A stretch of DNA of 7,686 bases from Bacillota bacterium. GTDB lineage: Bacteria; Bacillota; Clostridia; Oscillospirales; Ruminococcaceae. The stretch spans positions 1 through 7,686 of the forward strand of contig JAEWBS010000103.1 in the NCBI GenBank assembly GCA_023391005.1, in the 5' to 3' direction. The notes beneath the pieces are model-generated. The model saw nothing but the letters and a program-made list of their open reading frames with translations, had not been told where the DNA came from and searched no databases. The position numbers and the translations under genes were made by a program. Positions within the stretch are counted from its first letter, which is position 1; each line of letters opens with the position of its first letter. Positions 1 through 6,076 of the stretch are shown here, in pieces.

Positions 1-744
1 AATCCCGACGGCACCCTGAACCGTGCATCTATGGCCGCCATCATCAACCCCGACGACCAGAGCGCCATCGAGGCGGCTTTGCGTTTAAAGGACGCCAACG
101 GCTGCAAGGTTGTTGTCATTACGATGGGCCCGCCCCCCGCTGAGGGCATGCTCCGCGAGCTGATGGCGATGGGCGCCGACGAAGGCGTGCTCGTGTCCGC
201 CCGTGAGTTCGGCGGTTCGGATACCTACGCCACCTCGCAGATTCTCTCGGCCGCAATCAAGAAGATCGGCCTTGAGAGCGACGATATCGTCTTCTGCGGC
301 CGTCAGGCCATCGACGGCGACACCGCCCAGGTCGGCCCGCAGATCGCCGAGAAGCTTGACCTGCCCCAGATCTCCTACGTCGCCGACCTGAAGGTTGAGG
401 GCGGCGAGGTCACCTGCCGCCGCATGCTTGAGGACGGCTATATGACCATCAAGACCAAGACCCCTTGCCTGCTCACCTGCATCAAGGAGCTCAACGATCC
501 GCGTTACATGAGCGTCGGCGGCGTCATGGACTGCTATGCGAAGCCGCTGCATGTCTTCAACTTCGAGACCTTGAAGGACGATCCGCTGATCGATTTGGAC
601 ACCATTGGTCTGAAGGGCTCTCCCACGAACATCTTCAAGTCCTTCACTCCTCCTCAGAAGGGTGTTGGCACCATGCTCGAGGGCGCCGACAAGGCAACCT
701 GTGCAACGCTTGCCAGCATTTTGCTTGAAAAGCACATTATCTGA
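1..744 (+). CDS. etfB: Electron transfer flavoprotein beta subunit (5' end outside window)
   Basis: This is the beta subunit of an electron transfer flavoprotein. With EtfA it forms a soluble heterodimer that passes electrons between NADH or ferredoxin and an acyl-CoA dehydrogenase. The reading frame is open from base 1 (NPDGTLNRAS precedes the methionine at 31), so the true start lies upstream; 247 residues are visible against roughly 260 usual for the family, so little is missing. Counting from the Met at 31, the conserved EtfB block with RQAIDGDTAQVGP lies at residues 91-103, and the VITMGPPPAEGML segment near residues 29-41 is also typical. It ends with TGA, and etfA starts 20 bp later behind a strong Shine-Dalgarno, so the two are co-transcribed. 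In Clostridia such pairs often serve the bifurcating butyryl-CoA dehydrogenase complex. That role is inferred, because no dehydrogenase gene is inside the window. Confidence 0.93.
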   Translation, partial: NPDGTLNRASMAAIINPDDQSAIEAALRLKDANGCKVVVITMGPPPAEGMLRELMAMGADEGVLVSAREFGGSDTYATSQILSAAIKKIGLESDDIVFCGRQAIDGDTAQVGPQIAEKLDLPQISYVADLKVEGGEVTCRRMLEDGYMTIKTKTPCLLTCIKELNDPRYMSVGGVMDCYAKPLHVFNFETLKDDPLIDLDTIGLKGSPTNIFKSFTPPQKGVGTMLEGADKATCATLASILLEKHII

Positions 745-764
745 TTGAAAGGAGATAAGTACGA

Positions 765-1871
765 ATGGCTACTTTTAACAATACCGATCTTGCTGCTTTC
801 AAGGGCGTATGGGTCTTCTGCGAGCAGCGCCAGGGCAAACTGATGCCCACCGACTACGAATTGATCTCCGAAGGCCGCAAGCTGGCGGACGAGCTGGGCG
901 TTGAGCTCTGCGGTCTGCTGCTGGGCGACAAGGTTGAGGGCATCGCCAAGGAGCTTGGCGGCTACGGCGCCGACAAGGTCATCGTTTGCGAGTCGCCCCT
1001 GCTCAAGGATTACACCACCGACGCTTACGCCAAGGTGATCTGCGAGGTTATCACCGAGATGAAGCCTGAGGTTTTCCTCATCGGCGCGACCAACATCGGC
1101 CGTGACCTCGGCCCCCGCTGCGCAGCGCGTCTGCACACCGGCCTTTGCGCCGACTGCACCCATCTCGACGTTGACGTCGCCAAGTATATTGAGTTCTTGA
1201 GAACCAACTCGACGATCGATCTGGCTTCTCAGAAGTTCAACTATGAGGACAGAAACCTCAAGATGACCCGTCCGGCTTTCGGCGGTCACCTGATGGCGAC
1301 CATCATCTGCCCCCGCTTCCGCCCCGCTATGGCGACCGTTCGCCCCGGCGTTATGAAGCGCGCGGAGTTCGATCAGGCCAAGGCTGACGCCTGCCAGATC
1401 ATCAAGCCCGAGTTCTCGCTCACCGAGGGCGACATCCAGACTCAGGTGCTCGAGGTTGTCAAGGCTGCCAAGCAGCTCGTTGACCTCACCGGCGCTGACA
1501 TTGTGGTCTCGGTTGGCCGCGGTATCGGTAAAGACGTTCAGAAGGGCATTGAGCTGGCCCACGAGCTGGCCGACGTGCTCGGCGGCGTTGTCGGTGGCTC
1601 GCGTGCCACCATCGACGCTGGCTGGCTCTCCGCCGACCATCAGGTTGGCCAGACCGGCAAGACCGTCCACCCCAGGATCTACATCGCACTGGGCATCTCC
1701 GGTGCTATTCAGCATAAGGCCGGCATGCAGGATTCCGAGTGCATCATCGCTGTCAACAAGAACGACGCGGCCCCGATTTTTGAAGTGGCCGACTACGGCA
1801 TCACCGGCGACCTGTTCAAGGTTGTTCCGCTGATGATCGAGCAGTTCAAGGCGGCGCTGGCTAATAAGTAA
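765..1871 (+). CDS. etfA: Electron transfer flavoprotein alpha subunit
   Basis: This is the FAD-binding alpha subunit, 368 residues, the partner of the EtfB encoded just upstream. The C-terminal FAD domain is intact: GRGIGKD at 251-257, GGVVGGSRATIDAGW at 273-287, QVGQTGKTVHP at 293-303, GISGAIQH at 310-317, and the AVNKNDAAPIF stretch at 329-339. The N-terminal part (about 12-200) is the usual alpha/beta ETF domain. The ATG at 765 is preceded by GAAAGGAG with about 10 bases of spacing, which supports this start. There is no N-terminal ferredoxin extension, so it is the short form. A strong terminator begins 14 bp after the stop and closes the etfBA unit. By family knowledge it accepts electrons from EtfB and hands them to an acyl-CoA dehydrogenase, often crotonyl-CoA/butyryl-CoA in butyrate producers. 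The exact partner, and whether it bifurcates electrons, are not shown here. Confidence 0.95.
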   Translation: MATFNNTDLAAFKGVWVFCEQRQGKLMPTDYELISEGRKLADELGVELCGLLLGDKVEGIAKELGGYGADKVIVCESPLLKDYTTDAYAKVICEVITEMKPEVFLIGATNIGRDLGPRCAARLHTGLCADCTHLDVDVAKYIEFLRTNSTIDLASQKFNYEDRNLKMTRPAFGGHLMATIICPRFRPAMATVRPGVMKRAEFDQAKADACQIIKPEFSLTEGDIQTQVLEVVKAAKQLVDLTGADIVVSVGRGIGKDVQKGIELAHELADVLGGVVGGSRATIDAGWLSADHQVGQTGKTVHPRIYIALGISGAIQHKAGMQDSECIIAVNKNDAAPIFEVADYGITGDLFKVVPLMIEQFKAALANK

Positions 1872-1885
1872 GGTTTATGTGTTTA

Positions 1886-1916
1886 AAAAGCGCCTCCCAA
1901 AACGGGAGGCGCTTTT
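1886..1916 (+). terminator. Rho-independent terminator of etfBA
   Basis: A perfect 13-bp inverted repeat (AAAAGCGCCTCCC / GGGAGGCGCTTTT) with a 5-base loop AAAAC starts 14 bp after the etfA stop codon and ends in TTTT. Because the stem begins with AAAA it could also work from the other strand, but the GNAT gene converging on it has its own terminator. Confidence 0.93.
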
Positions 1917-1920
1917 GCTT

Positions 1921-2201
1921 GTCCAAAAGCTGTAGAGCTGTAGATGTAAATTGGGGGTTGGCGGCGCTTACCGGGTCGTGGGATTAGCGTTTTTGGTTGA
2001 GCTTTTTACAAAAAGCTTGCGGGGTTTGGGGCGGCGCCCCATCGTGCTCTGCGTATCTCTTCGCAGAAAGGGGCGGAAAAACAGTCCGGTGGACTGTTTT
2101 TTGCGTGAAAAACCTATGCCGAGGGTTCCCCCGATGTTGCCGTTGAGGCGGCATTCGTTCTGTGCAAATTGCTGAAACGTTGTCACTTTTTCGGCAACTT
2201 A
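1921..2201. repeat. Hairpin-rich gene-free stretch, probably a dispersed intergenic repeat
   Basis: No credible gene lies here; the two short open frames (74 and 72 codons on opposite strands) have no recognisable domain and no good ribosome site. What can be seen is structure. There is a tandem 8-mer AGCTGTAG at 1928-1935 and 1936-1943, AGCTTTTT/AAAAAGCT at 2000-2017, GGGGC/GCCCC at 2028-2040, TCTGCG/CGCAGA at 2048-2067, an 11-bp stem at 2077-2101, and TGCCG/CGGCA at 2138-2153. This closely packed run of inverted repeats between two terminators resembles the dispersed intergenic repeats of GC-rich gut Clostridia. That assignment is inferred from overall appearance and has not been shown by finding a second copy. 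A structured RNA is the alternative. Confidence 0.4.
2077..2101. terminator. Terminator-like hairpin inside the intergenic repeat
   Basis: The stem AAAAACAGTCC / GGACTGTTTTT (11 bp) with a GGT loop is followed by another T, so it has terminator form on either strand. No gene ends next to it: etfA is already closed at 1916 and the GNAT gene at 2202-2243. It may therefore be a structural part of the repeat rather than a working gene terminator. Confidence 0.35.
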
Positions 2202-2243
2202 AAAAGACGGGCTATCGGCGTAAAAGCCGATAGCCCGTCTTTT
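2202..2243 (-). terminator. Strong terminator of the VOC-GNAT gene pair (probably bidirectional)
   Basis: A perfect 18-bp inverted repeat (AAAAGACGGGCTATCGGC / GCCGATAGCCCGTCTTTT) with a 6-base loop lies 2 bp after the TAA of the minus-strand GNAT gene. Read on the minus strand it ends in a run of five T; on the plus strand it ends in four T. It would also stop any plus-strand read-through from the intergenic repeat. Confidence 0.92.
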
Positions 2244-2245
2244 CA

Positions 2246-2737
2246 TTAAATGTGGAGGATATATTGTATTTCTCGTACTTTTTTACCGCCAATATCATTT
2301 TCCAAATAGGCGCCGCCGGCTGCAAACCCGAAACGTTCATAAAAACGCCGAGCCTTCATGTTTGCCTCTAATACCCACAGAAAAATAGCTTTATAGCCTA
2401 TTTGCAGCAAGCCGCCAACCGTTGCTTGCAGCAATTGCTTTCCATAGCCGTTGCCCCAATACACGGGCAAAAGGTAAATGGAGATGATTTCACCATATCC
2501 GTTCATATCTTCAAATCTTGATGCGCCATAAGAAGAGGTGCCGATAATTTTGTCATTATCCAACATAATCAGCGTATGATGTGCAGCGCCATCTTGAAAC
2601 TGTACCCAGTGACCCGTGGGAATACTGTCAAGGTATTCTTGGGGAAGCATCCCTTTATAGGCGCTTTTCCAGCTTTCCTCATAAACATGGCTTATAGAAA
2701 GACGATCGTCTTGCGCGTTTATCGGTCTGATTATCAT
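2246..2737 (-). CDS. GNAT family N-acetyltransferase
   Basis: This is a complete single-domain GNAT acetyltransferase of 163 residues, expected to move an acetyl group from acetyl-CoA to an amine of a small molecule or protein; the substrate is not predictable. The acetyl-CoA pyrophosphate loop is seen as YWGNGYGKQLL at 93-103, after the beta strand EIISIYLLP (83-91). Motif B follows as VLEANMKARRFYERFGF at 122-138, with the usual N, A, FYE and GF residues. The N-terminal ESWKSAYKGMLPQEYLDSI (21-39) is typical of a common bacterial subgroup. The ATG is preceded by a weak GGGGAAAAG ribosome site. It lies 45 bp downstream of the VOC gene with no hairpin between, so the two are probably co-transcribed. 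Base composition is lower in GC (roughly 38-53% in sampled lines) than the flanking genes, which suggests acquisition by transfer. Confidence 0.9.
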   Translation of the reverse strand: MIIRPINAQDDRLSISHVYEESWKSAYKGMLPQEYLDSIPTGHWVQFQDGAAHHTLIMLDNDKIIGTSSYGASRFEDMNGYGEIISIYLLPVYWGNGYGKQLLQATVGGLLQIGYKAIFLWVLEANMKARRFYERFGFAAGGAYLENDIGGKKVREIQYILHI

Positions 2738-2782
2738 ATCTGACTTTTCCCCATTTGCGCGTTTACTTTATGTTGCAAAGGC

Positions 2783-3166
2783 TTATGTACTCAAATACCA
2801 AGTATACCCGTACCTATCAAGAACTTCAGCACCACCATCATTTTGATGTGGTGGTGGATGTGGTAAAAATTTTTGCACAAGCGTACCACCCTCGGCAAGC
2901 TTTACAGCTATTTCTTCTATCACTTCTCGGGACGGCAGCACAGCACAAATAGACATGCCGGAAATGACAACAGGCTCGTCTGTATCGGCCCCCATGATGC
3001 AGCCTTCATGTTTTGTGAAGGCAACACTTGCGTGCATAACAGGGTTGTTTGGGTTGTTGTCTAACCGTGCAAACAGAGTATTGCCACCTCCGAAAGCCTC
3101 GGCATAAAAATTAAATGCTTCTTCGCAAGTACCGTTAAATGTTAAATATGGCGTTAGTATGGCCAA
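2783..3166 (-). CDS. VOC superfamily (PhnB/glyoxalase-like) protein, doubtful start codon
   Basis: A 127-residue protein of the vicinal oxygen chelate fold, PhnB-like branch, whose members are small cytosolic dimers of mostly unknown substrate. Typical marks are LTPYLTFNGTCEEAFNFYAE (4-23), VMHASVAF (43-50), GCIMGAD (55-61), and the C-terminal VLDRYGYTWYL (115-125). The conserved middle histidine H45 is a possible metal ligand. No ATG is available. The only conventional start is TTG at 3164-3166, just 3 bases from an AAGGAG Shine-Dalgarno, while the ATA codon at 3158-3160 is 9 bases away and sits where family members usually begin (before LTPYL). Either a rare ATA start is used, the start has mutated, or TTG works poorly. 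It leads a two-gene set with the GNAT gene and shares its low GC. Function beyond fold is not assigned. Confidence 0.82.
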   Translation of the reverse strand: MAILTPYLTFNGTCEEAFNFYAEAFGGGNTLFARLDNNPNNPVMHASVAFTKHEGCIMGADTDEPVVISGMSICAVLPSREVIEEIAVKLAEGGTLVQKFLPHPPPHQNDGGAEVLDRYGYTWYLST

Positions 3167-3169
3167 AAG

Positions 3170-3175
3170 CTCCTT
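3170..3175 (-). promoter_or_regulatory. Shine-Dalgarno AAGGAG of the VOC gene
   Basis: On the minus strand AAGGAG is followed by CTT-TTG-GCC-ATA. This leaves 3 bases to the TTG and 9 to the ATA. An in-frame TGA at 3179-3181 lies just upstream, so no earlier conventional start exists. The site therefore makes the annotated start uncertain. Confidence 0.7.
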
Positions 3176-3232
3176 AATTCAAAATTCAGTTTGTCTTATA
3201 TTGCTAAAGCGTACATTCAGGTGCTTTTTCTT

Positions 3233-4060
3233 TTAATCGCCAAAAGCGGTAAAATCCACAATCAGCGCCTCACCGCCATATATGCCATCAGTCGCGGCAA
3301 AGCGGTACAGATAACGGCCACTGTCCATCGCGCCGCCGTCGAGGTTCGGCCAGTACCACCGCCCGGACACCGCCAGATCACCATGCGCCTGCCGAACAGT
3401 CAGCACAACGTCTTTTAAGGCATCGGTTACGGTGCATCCGGGCCGATTGGCCTGTAAAGAGAGCACACCGGTCGCGCTGTCATAAGAAGCCGCCGTCGTA
3501 TTGGCGCGATAATCGCGGATAGCCACCGTCAGGTAGGTTTCGGAATTCAAGGCCCTGTTCGTGTTCTGGATTTCGACCTCGTTTTCAGCCGTGACAACCG
3601 CTTTGTCGTTGGCCAGCGTGAGCGTGTCGATCGCTGTTTCGCCGGTCAGCAGCAGCTTTACATCGCCGTTCGCGGTCAGCTGATTGACTGATGCGTCGAC
3701 AGTGACGGTATAGTGATAGTCGAGCGTGTCGGCAAGCGTGAGCGCATCGAGCGTGCCGGACACATTAAACGCATTGATCCGCTTGCCAAGCCGGATGGTT
3801 TTAGCGCCGCTCTGCGTCGGATAGGTCAGCGCCAGCCCGGTGCTATCGACCGCGAAGGCCACGGACTTGTCCTTGATCGTATAGCTGGTCGTCGCGGTAT
3901 AGCTGCCCGAAACGGTGAGCCTGTCGCCCTCGACGGTGATGGCGCAATTGGCCGCCGCCGGTAAATCAGCCTTTTTCTCTTTGGCGTACGCCACCATACA
4001 GGTGGACATTAAAACGATAGCCGCAGCCGTAAACGACACATATCTAAGACTATTTTTCAT
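3233..4060 (-). CDS. Secreted protein of unknown function with signal peptide
   Basis: I do not recognise this 275-residue protein. It starts with a clear Sec signal peptide: a basic N-terminus, the hydrophobic core FTAAAIVLMSTCMV, and a likely signal peptidase I cut after AYA at 24-26. The mature part is rich in Val, Thr, Leu, Ala and Asp in alternating patterns, which suggests all-beta structure. Short echoes such as LDALTLADTLD (104-114) and IDTLTLANDKA (144-154), 40 residues apart, hint at stacked beta coils. Two cysteines remain after cleavage (C39, C209) and could pair outside the cell. The end (SGRWYWPNLDGG near 222-233, then YRFAATDGIYGG) is aromatic and may form a separate cap. No sortase signal, membrane anchor or repeat domain for wall binding is visible, so free secretion is likely. 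The ATG has an AAAGGA site and a good promoter of its own. Confidence 0.8.
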   Translation of the reverse strand: MKNSLRYVSFTAAAIVLMSTCMVAYAKEKKADLPAAANCAITVEGDRLTVSGSYTATTSYTIKDKSVAFAVDSTGLALTYPTQSGAKTIRLGKRINAFNVSGTLDALTLADTLDYHYTVTVDASVNQLTANGDVKLLLTGETAIDTLTLANDKAVVTAENEVEIQNTNRALNSETYLTVAIRDYRANTTAASYDSATGVLSLQANRPGCTVTDALKDVVLTVRQAHGDLAVSGRWYWPNLDGGAMDSGRYLYRFAATDGIYGGEALIVDFTAFGD

Positions 4061-4095
4061 GACACTTTTCCTTTTGGTTTATTATAGTTAACTTT

Positions 4096-4124
4096 ATAAT
4101 ACCGTTTATTGCCATGCGATTCAA
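4096..4124 (-). promoter_or_regulatory. Sigma-A-type promoter of the secreted-protein gene
   Basis: Reading the minus strand, TTGAAT (-35, 4119-4124) and TATTAT (-10, 4096-4101) are separated by exactly 17 bases, close to the vegetative consensus. Transcription would begin about 30 bases before the ATG at 4060, leaving room for the AAAGGA ribosome site. The surrounding sequence is AT-rich, so a chance match cannot be excluded. Confidence 0.65.
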
Positions 4125-4567
4125 TAAATTTATGTTAAAATTGGATGAAACTATTCAAAAGACGTGCCCATGGACAAGGTAGGTGTCCCAGATCATTATA
4201 AACGCTGTTTGATACCGTATTCCGTCAGATTGATTATTGACCCGTCGATTTTTCGCCCTGCTGGGATGGAGGCGCGCGCGAACGGAGGCCTGACGCGCTT
4301 TATGCCAGCGCTGGGCGGAAAGTCCACCGTCAAGATGCCAATATTCTGGAACCAAAAGACGGCGGCCGCAGTTCCTGTCATGAAACTGCGGCCGCCGCCC
4401 GTATCTGTTAAGCCGATTTAAAAAGCGCGGGCATACTGGCGCGTTTAAAAAATACACGGTGCCGTTTGGCAGCATTGGGGTCAGGTTTTTACCGCCCCAC
4501 AAAAACCTTGAGCCGGTCAGCGCTGCGCCTGAGCCGCACTTTTTTTCGTAAGTATACTGCGCCGGCG
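4125..4567. other. Gene-free stretch downstream of spoIVA
   Basis: No convincing gene is present. The short open frames on both strands (for instance 115 codons from a TTG on the minus strand and 85 codons from a GTG on the plus strand) show no known motif and no good ribosome site. The part from about 4240 to 4567 has the GC content of the neighbouring genes rather than of an AT-rich spacer, so it may be a decayed gene, but I cannot name one. It contains the hairpin at 4360-4397 and a weaker 8-bp inverted repeat AGGTTTTT/AAAAACCT at 4483-4508. Confidence 0.5.
4360..4397 (-). terminator. Likely terminator of the sipL-spoIVA operon
   Basis: A perfect 14-bp GC-rich stem (CGGCGGCCGCAGTT / AACTGCGGCCGCCG) with a 10-base loop is followed on the minus strand by TCTTTTGG. 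It is the strongest hairpin between the spoIVA stop codon and the next gene, about 170 bp after spoIVA. The T tract is short, so termination may be incomplete. Confidence 0.55.
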
Positions 4568-6055
4568 CTACAGAATGATACAGATGAGCCCCGAGCAGCC
4601 GTCGTTGATAATGCGCTCAATCGTCTCGGTCAGCTTGCCTCTGGCGTCAGTCGGCATGCGGTAGAGCTTGTTGTGCAGCCCCTCGTTGACCAGCTCGTGC
4701 AGGCTCTTGCCGAAAATATTCGAGCTCCAGATCCTGGCCGGGTCGCTCTCAAACTCCGAGAGCAGATACTCCACCAGCTCCTGAGACTGCTTCTCGCTGC
4801 CCACAATGGGTGAGACCTCGGTGGAAATATCGGCGCGCATCATATGGATCGACGGGGCCGAGGCGCGCAGCTTAACGCCGTACCGTCCACCCTGCTTGAT
4901 GATCTCGGGCTCCTCGAGCGTGAGCTGATCCATCGTCGGCATGACGATGCCATAGCCGGTTGCGGCCACCTCGTCGAGCGCATGACGGTATTTTTCATGC
5001 TCGCGTTTGATTGAGGCAAGCTTAATCATCACCGGCATGAGATCGGTGTCGTCCTGCACGTCGATGCCGGTCGCCTCACCTATGACGCGGTAGAAGAGCT
5101 TAGGATCAACCGTCGCGCGGGCGCGGGCGCTGCCCTGACCAAAATCAATGGTATCGAGCGTAAAATCGTTGAGATATTCGCATTTCTTGGCCCCGCCCAG
5201 CTTCTCGGGCAGCTCGCGCATGCGCTTGATGCCGAACGTCGACTGCTTAACGGCGTCATACAGCGCCTTTTTGAGCCAATGGTCCTTCTCAAGCGCGACG
5301 ATCCAGCGCGGAATCTCAATGGCGATCTGCTTGAGCGGGAATTGGTATAGCACGCTTTGCAAAATCTTCTCAATACCCTTGAGGTCGAGCCCCAGGCAGT
5401 TGAGCGGCGTGACCGGCACTTGATATTTCTCCTCCATCCGCGCGGCCAGCGCCTGAGACTGTGCCGACTCAGGATCGACGCAGTTGAGCACAACCGCAAA
5501 CGGCTTGCCGATCGATGAAAGCTCGCTGATCACGCGCTGCTCGGCCTCTTCATATTCCTCACGCGGAATGTCGGAGATCGAGCCGTCGGTCGTGACCACA
5601 AGGCCAATTGTCGAGTGCTCCTTGATGACCTTGTCGGTGCCGATCTCGGCCGCCATGTTAAACGGAATCTCACGGTCAAACCACGGCGTCATTACCATGC
5701 GGGGCTGGTCGTTTTCAATATAGCCCAGCGAACTGGGAACAATATACCCCACACAATCGATAAGCCGCACGTTGCACTGCGCGTTGTTGTCCACCGAGAT
5801 GCGCACAGCCTCCTCGGGAATAAACTTCGGCTCGGTGGTCATGATGGTTCTGCCTGCAGCAGACTGCGGCATCTCGTCGGTGGCGCGATCACGCCAGGCC
5901 GCGTCGGTAATATTGGGCAGCACCATCTGCTCCATGAATTTTTTGATCAAGGTGGATTTTCCGGTTCGCACCGGGCCGACAACGCCGATGTAAATATCCC
6001 CGTCGGTGCGTCGGGCAATGTCCTCGTAAATGCGGTTATTAGCAGTGCTTTCCAT
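4568..6055 (-). CDS. spoIVA: Stage IV sporulation protein A, spore coat scaffold ATPase
   Basis: SpoIVA is the mother-cell ATPase that polymerises on the outer forespore membrane and forms the basement layer of the spore coat. This copy has 495 residues, matching the family's near-constant length of about 492. The N-terminal TRAFAC-like GTPase-fold domain carries the Walker A motif GPVRTGKS at 27-34 (Lys33), the sensor threonines T73-T74 in IMTTEPKF, and the Walker B aspartate D100 in VRLIDCVGY. These sit three positions later than K30, T70/T71 and D97 of the Bacillus subtilis protein as I recall them. The middle and C-terminal regions are full length and end in CSGLICIIL; the C-terminal part mediates membrane-surface targeting in B. 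subtilis. The start ATG follows AAAGGGGAG with 7 bases of spacing. It lies 21 bp after sipL and must share its transcript, expected to be under sigma-E. Confidence 0.97.
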   Translation of the reverse strand: MESTANNRIYEDIARRTDGDIYIGVVGPVRTGKSTLIKKFMEQMVLPNITDAAWRDRATDEMPQSAAGRTIMTTEPKFIPEEAVRISVDNNAQCNVRLIDCVGYIVPSSLGYIENDQPRMVMTPWFDREIPFNMAAEIGTDKVIKEHSTIGLVVTTDGSISDIPREEYEEAEQRVISELSSIGKPFAVVLNCVDPESAQSQALAARMEEKYQVPVTPLNCLGLDLKGIEKILQSVLYQFPLKQIAIEIPRWIVALEKDHWLKKALYDAVKQSTFGIKRMRELPEKLGGAKKCEYLNDFTLDTIDFGQGSARARATVDPKLFYRVIGEATGIDVQDDTDLMPVMIKLASIKREHEKYRHALDEVAATGYGIVMPTMDQLTLEEPEIIKQGGRYGVKLRASAPSIHMMRADISTEVSPIVGSEKQSQELVEYLLSEFESDPARIWSSNIFGKSLHELVNEGLHNKLYRMPTDARGKLTETIERIINDGCSGLICIIL

Positions 6056-6076
6056 ACGCTTTCTCCCCTTTGCACA

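Noticed and set aside
85..735. A 216-codon minus-strand open frame across etfB
   Set aside because: Antisense shadow of a well-conserved gene, with low-complexity composition and no ribosome site.
654..1715. A 353-codon open frame on the minus strand across etfA
   Set aside because: It lies entirely antisense to etfB/etfA, whose conserved motifs are unmistakable. Long antisense frames are expected in GC-rich coding sequence, and the translation shows no known motif.
1951..2186. Two overlapping short frames on opposite strands (74 and 72 codons)
   Set aside because: They run through the hairpin cluster, lack domains and good starts, and are the kind of spurious protein often called within dispersed repeats.
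2830..2856. Imperfect inverted repeat CACCACCATCA / TGATGTGGTGGTG inside the VOC gene
   Set aside because: It has a one-base bulge and encodes the Pro-His-rich PPPHQNDGG segment, which looks normal for this branch of the family. No sign of insertion or frameshift.
3980..4000. Possible lipoprotein cysteine C21 in the secreted protein's signal peptide
   Set aside because: The residues before it (M-S-T) do not fit a lipobox, which needs Gly, Ala or Ser just before the Cys. The AYA site at 24-26 is a better signal peptidase I cut.
4155..4502. A 115-codon minus-strand frame from a TTG and an 85-codon plus-strand frame (4164-4421) from a GTG
   Set aside because: They overlap on opposite strands, have weak starts and no convincing ribosome site, run through the GC-rich hairpin, and resemble no family I know.
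4483..4508. AGGTTTTT / AAAAACCT inverted repeat closer to the end of spoIVA
   Set aside because: Only 8 bp and mostly A-T pairs with a 10-base loop and no following T run; much weaker than the 4360-4397 hairpin.
4511..4550. Plus-strand T run (7 T) after an imperfect stem, resembling a terminator
   Set aside because: The stem needs at least two bulges and no plus-strand gene ends here.
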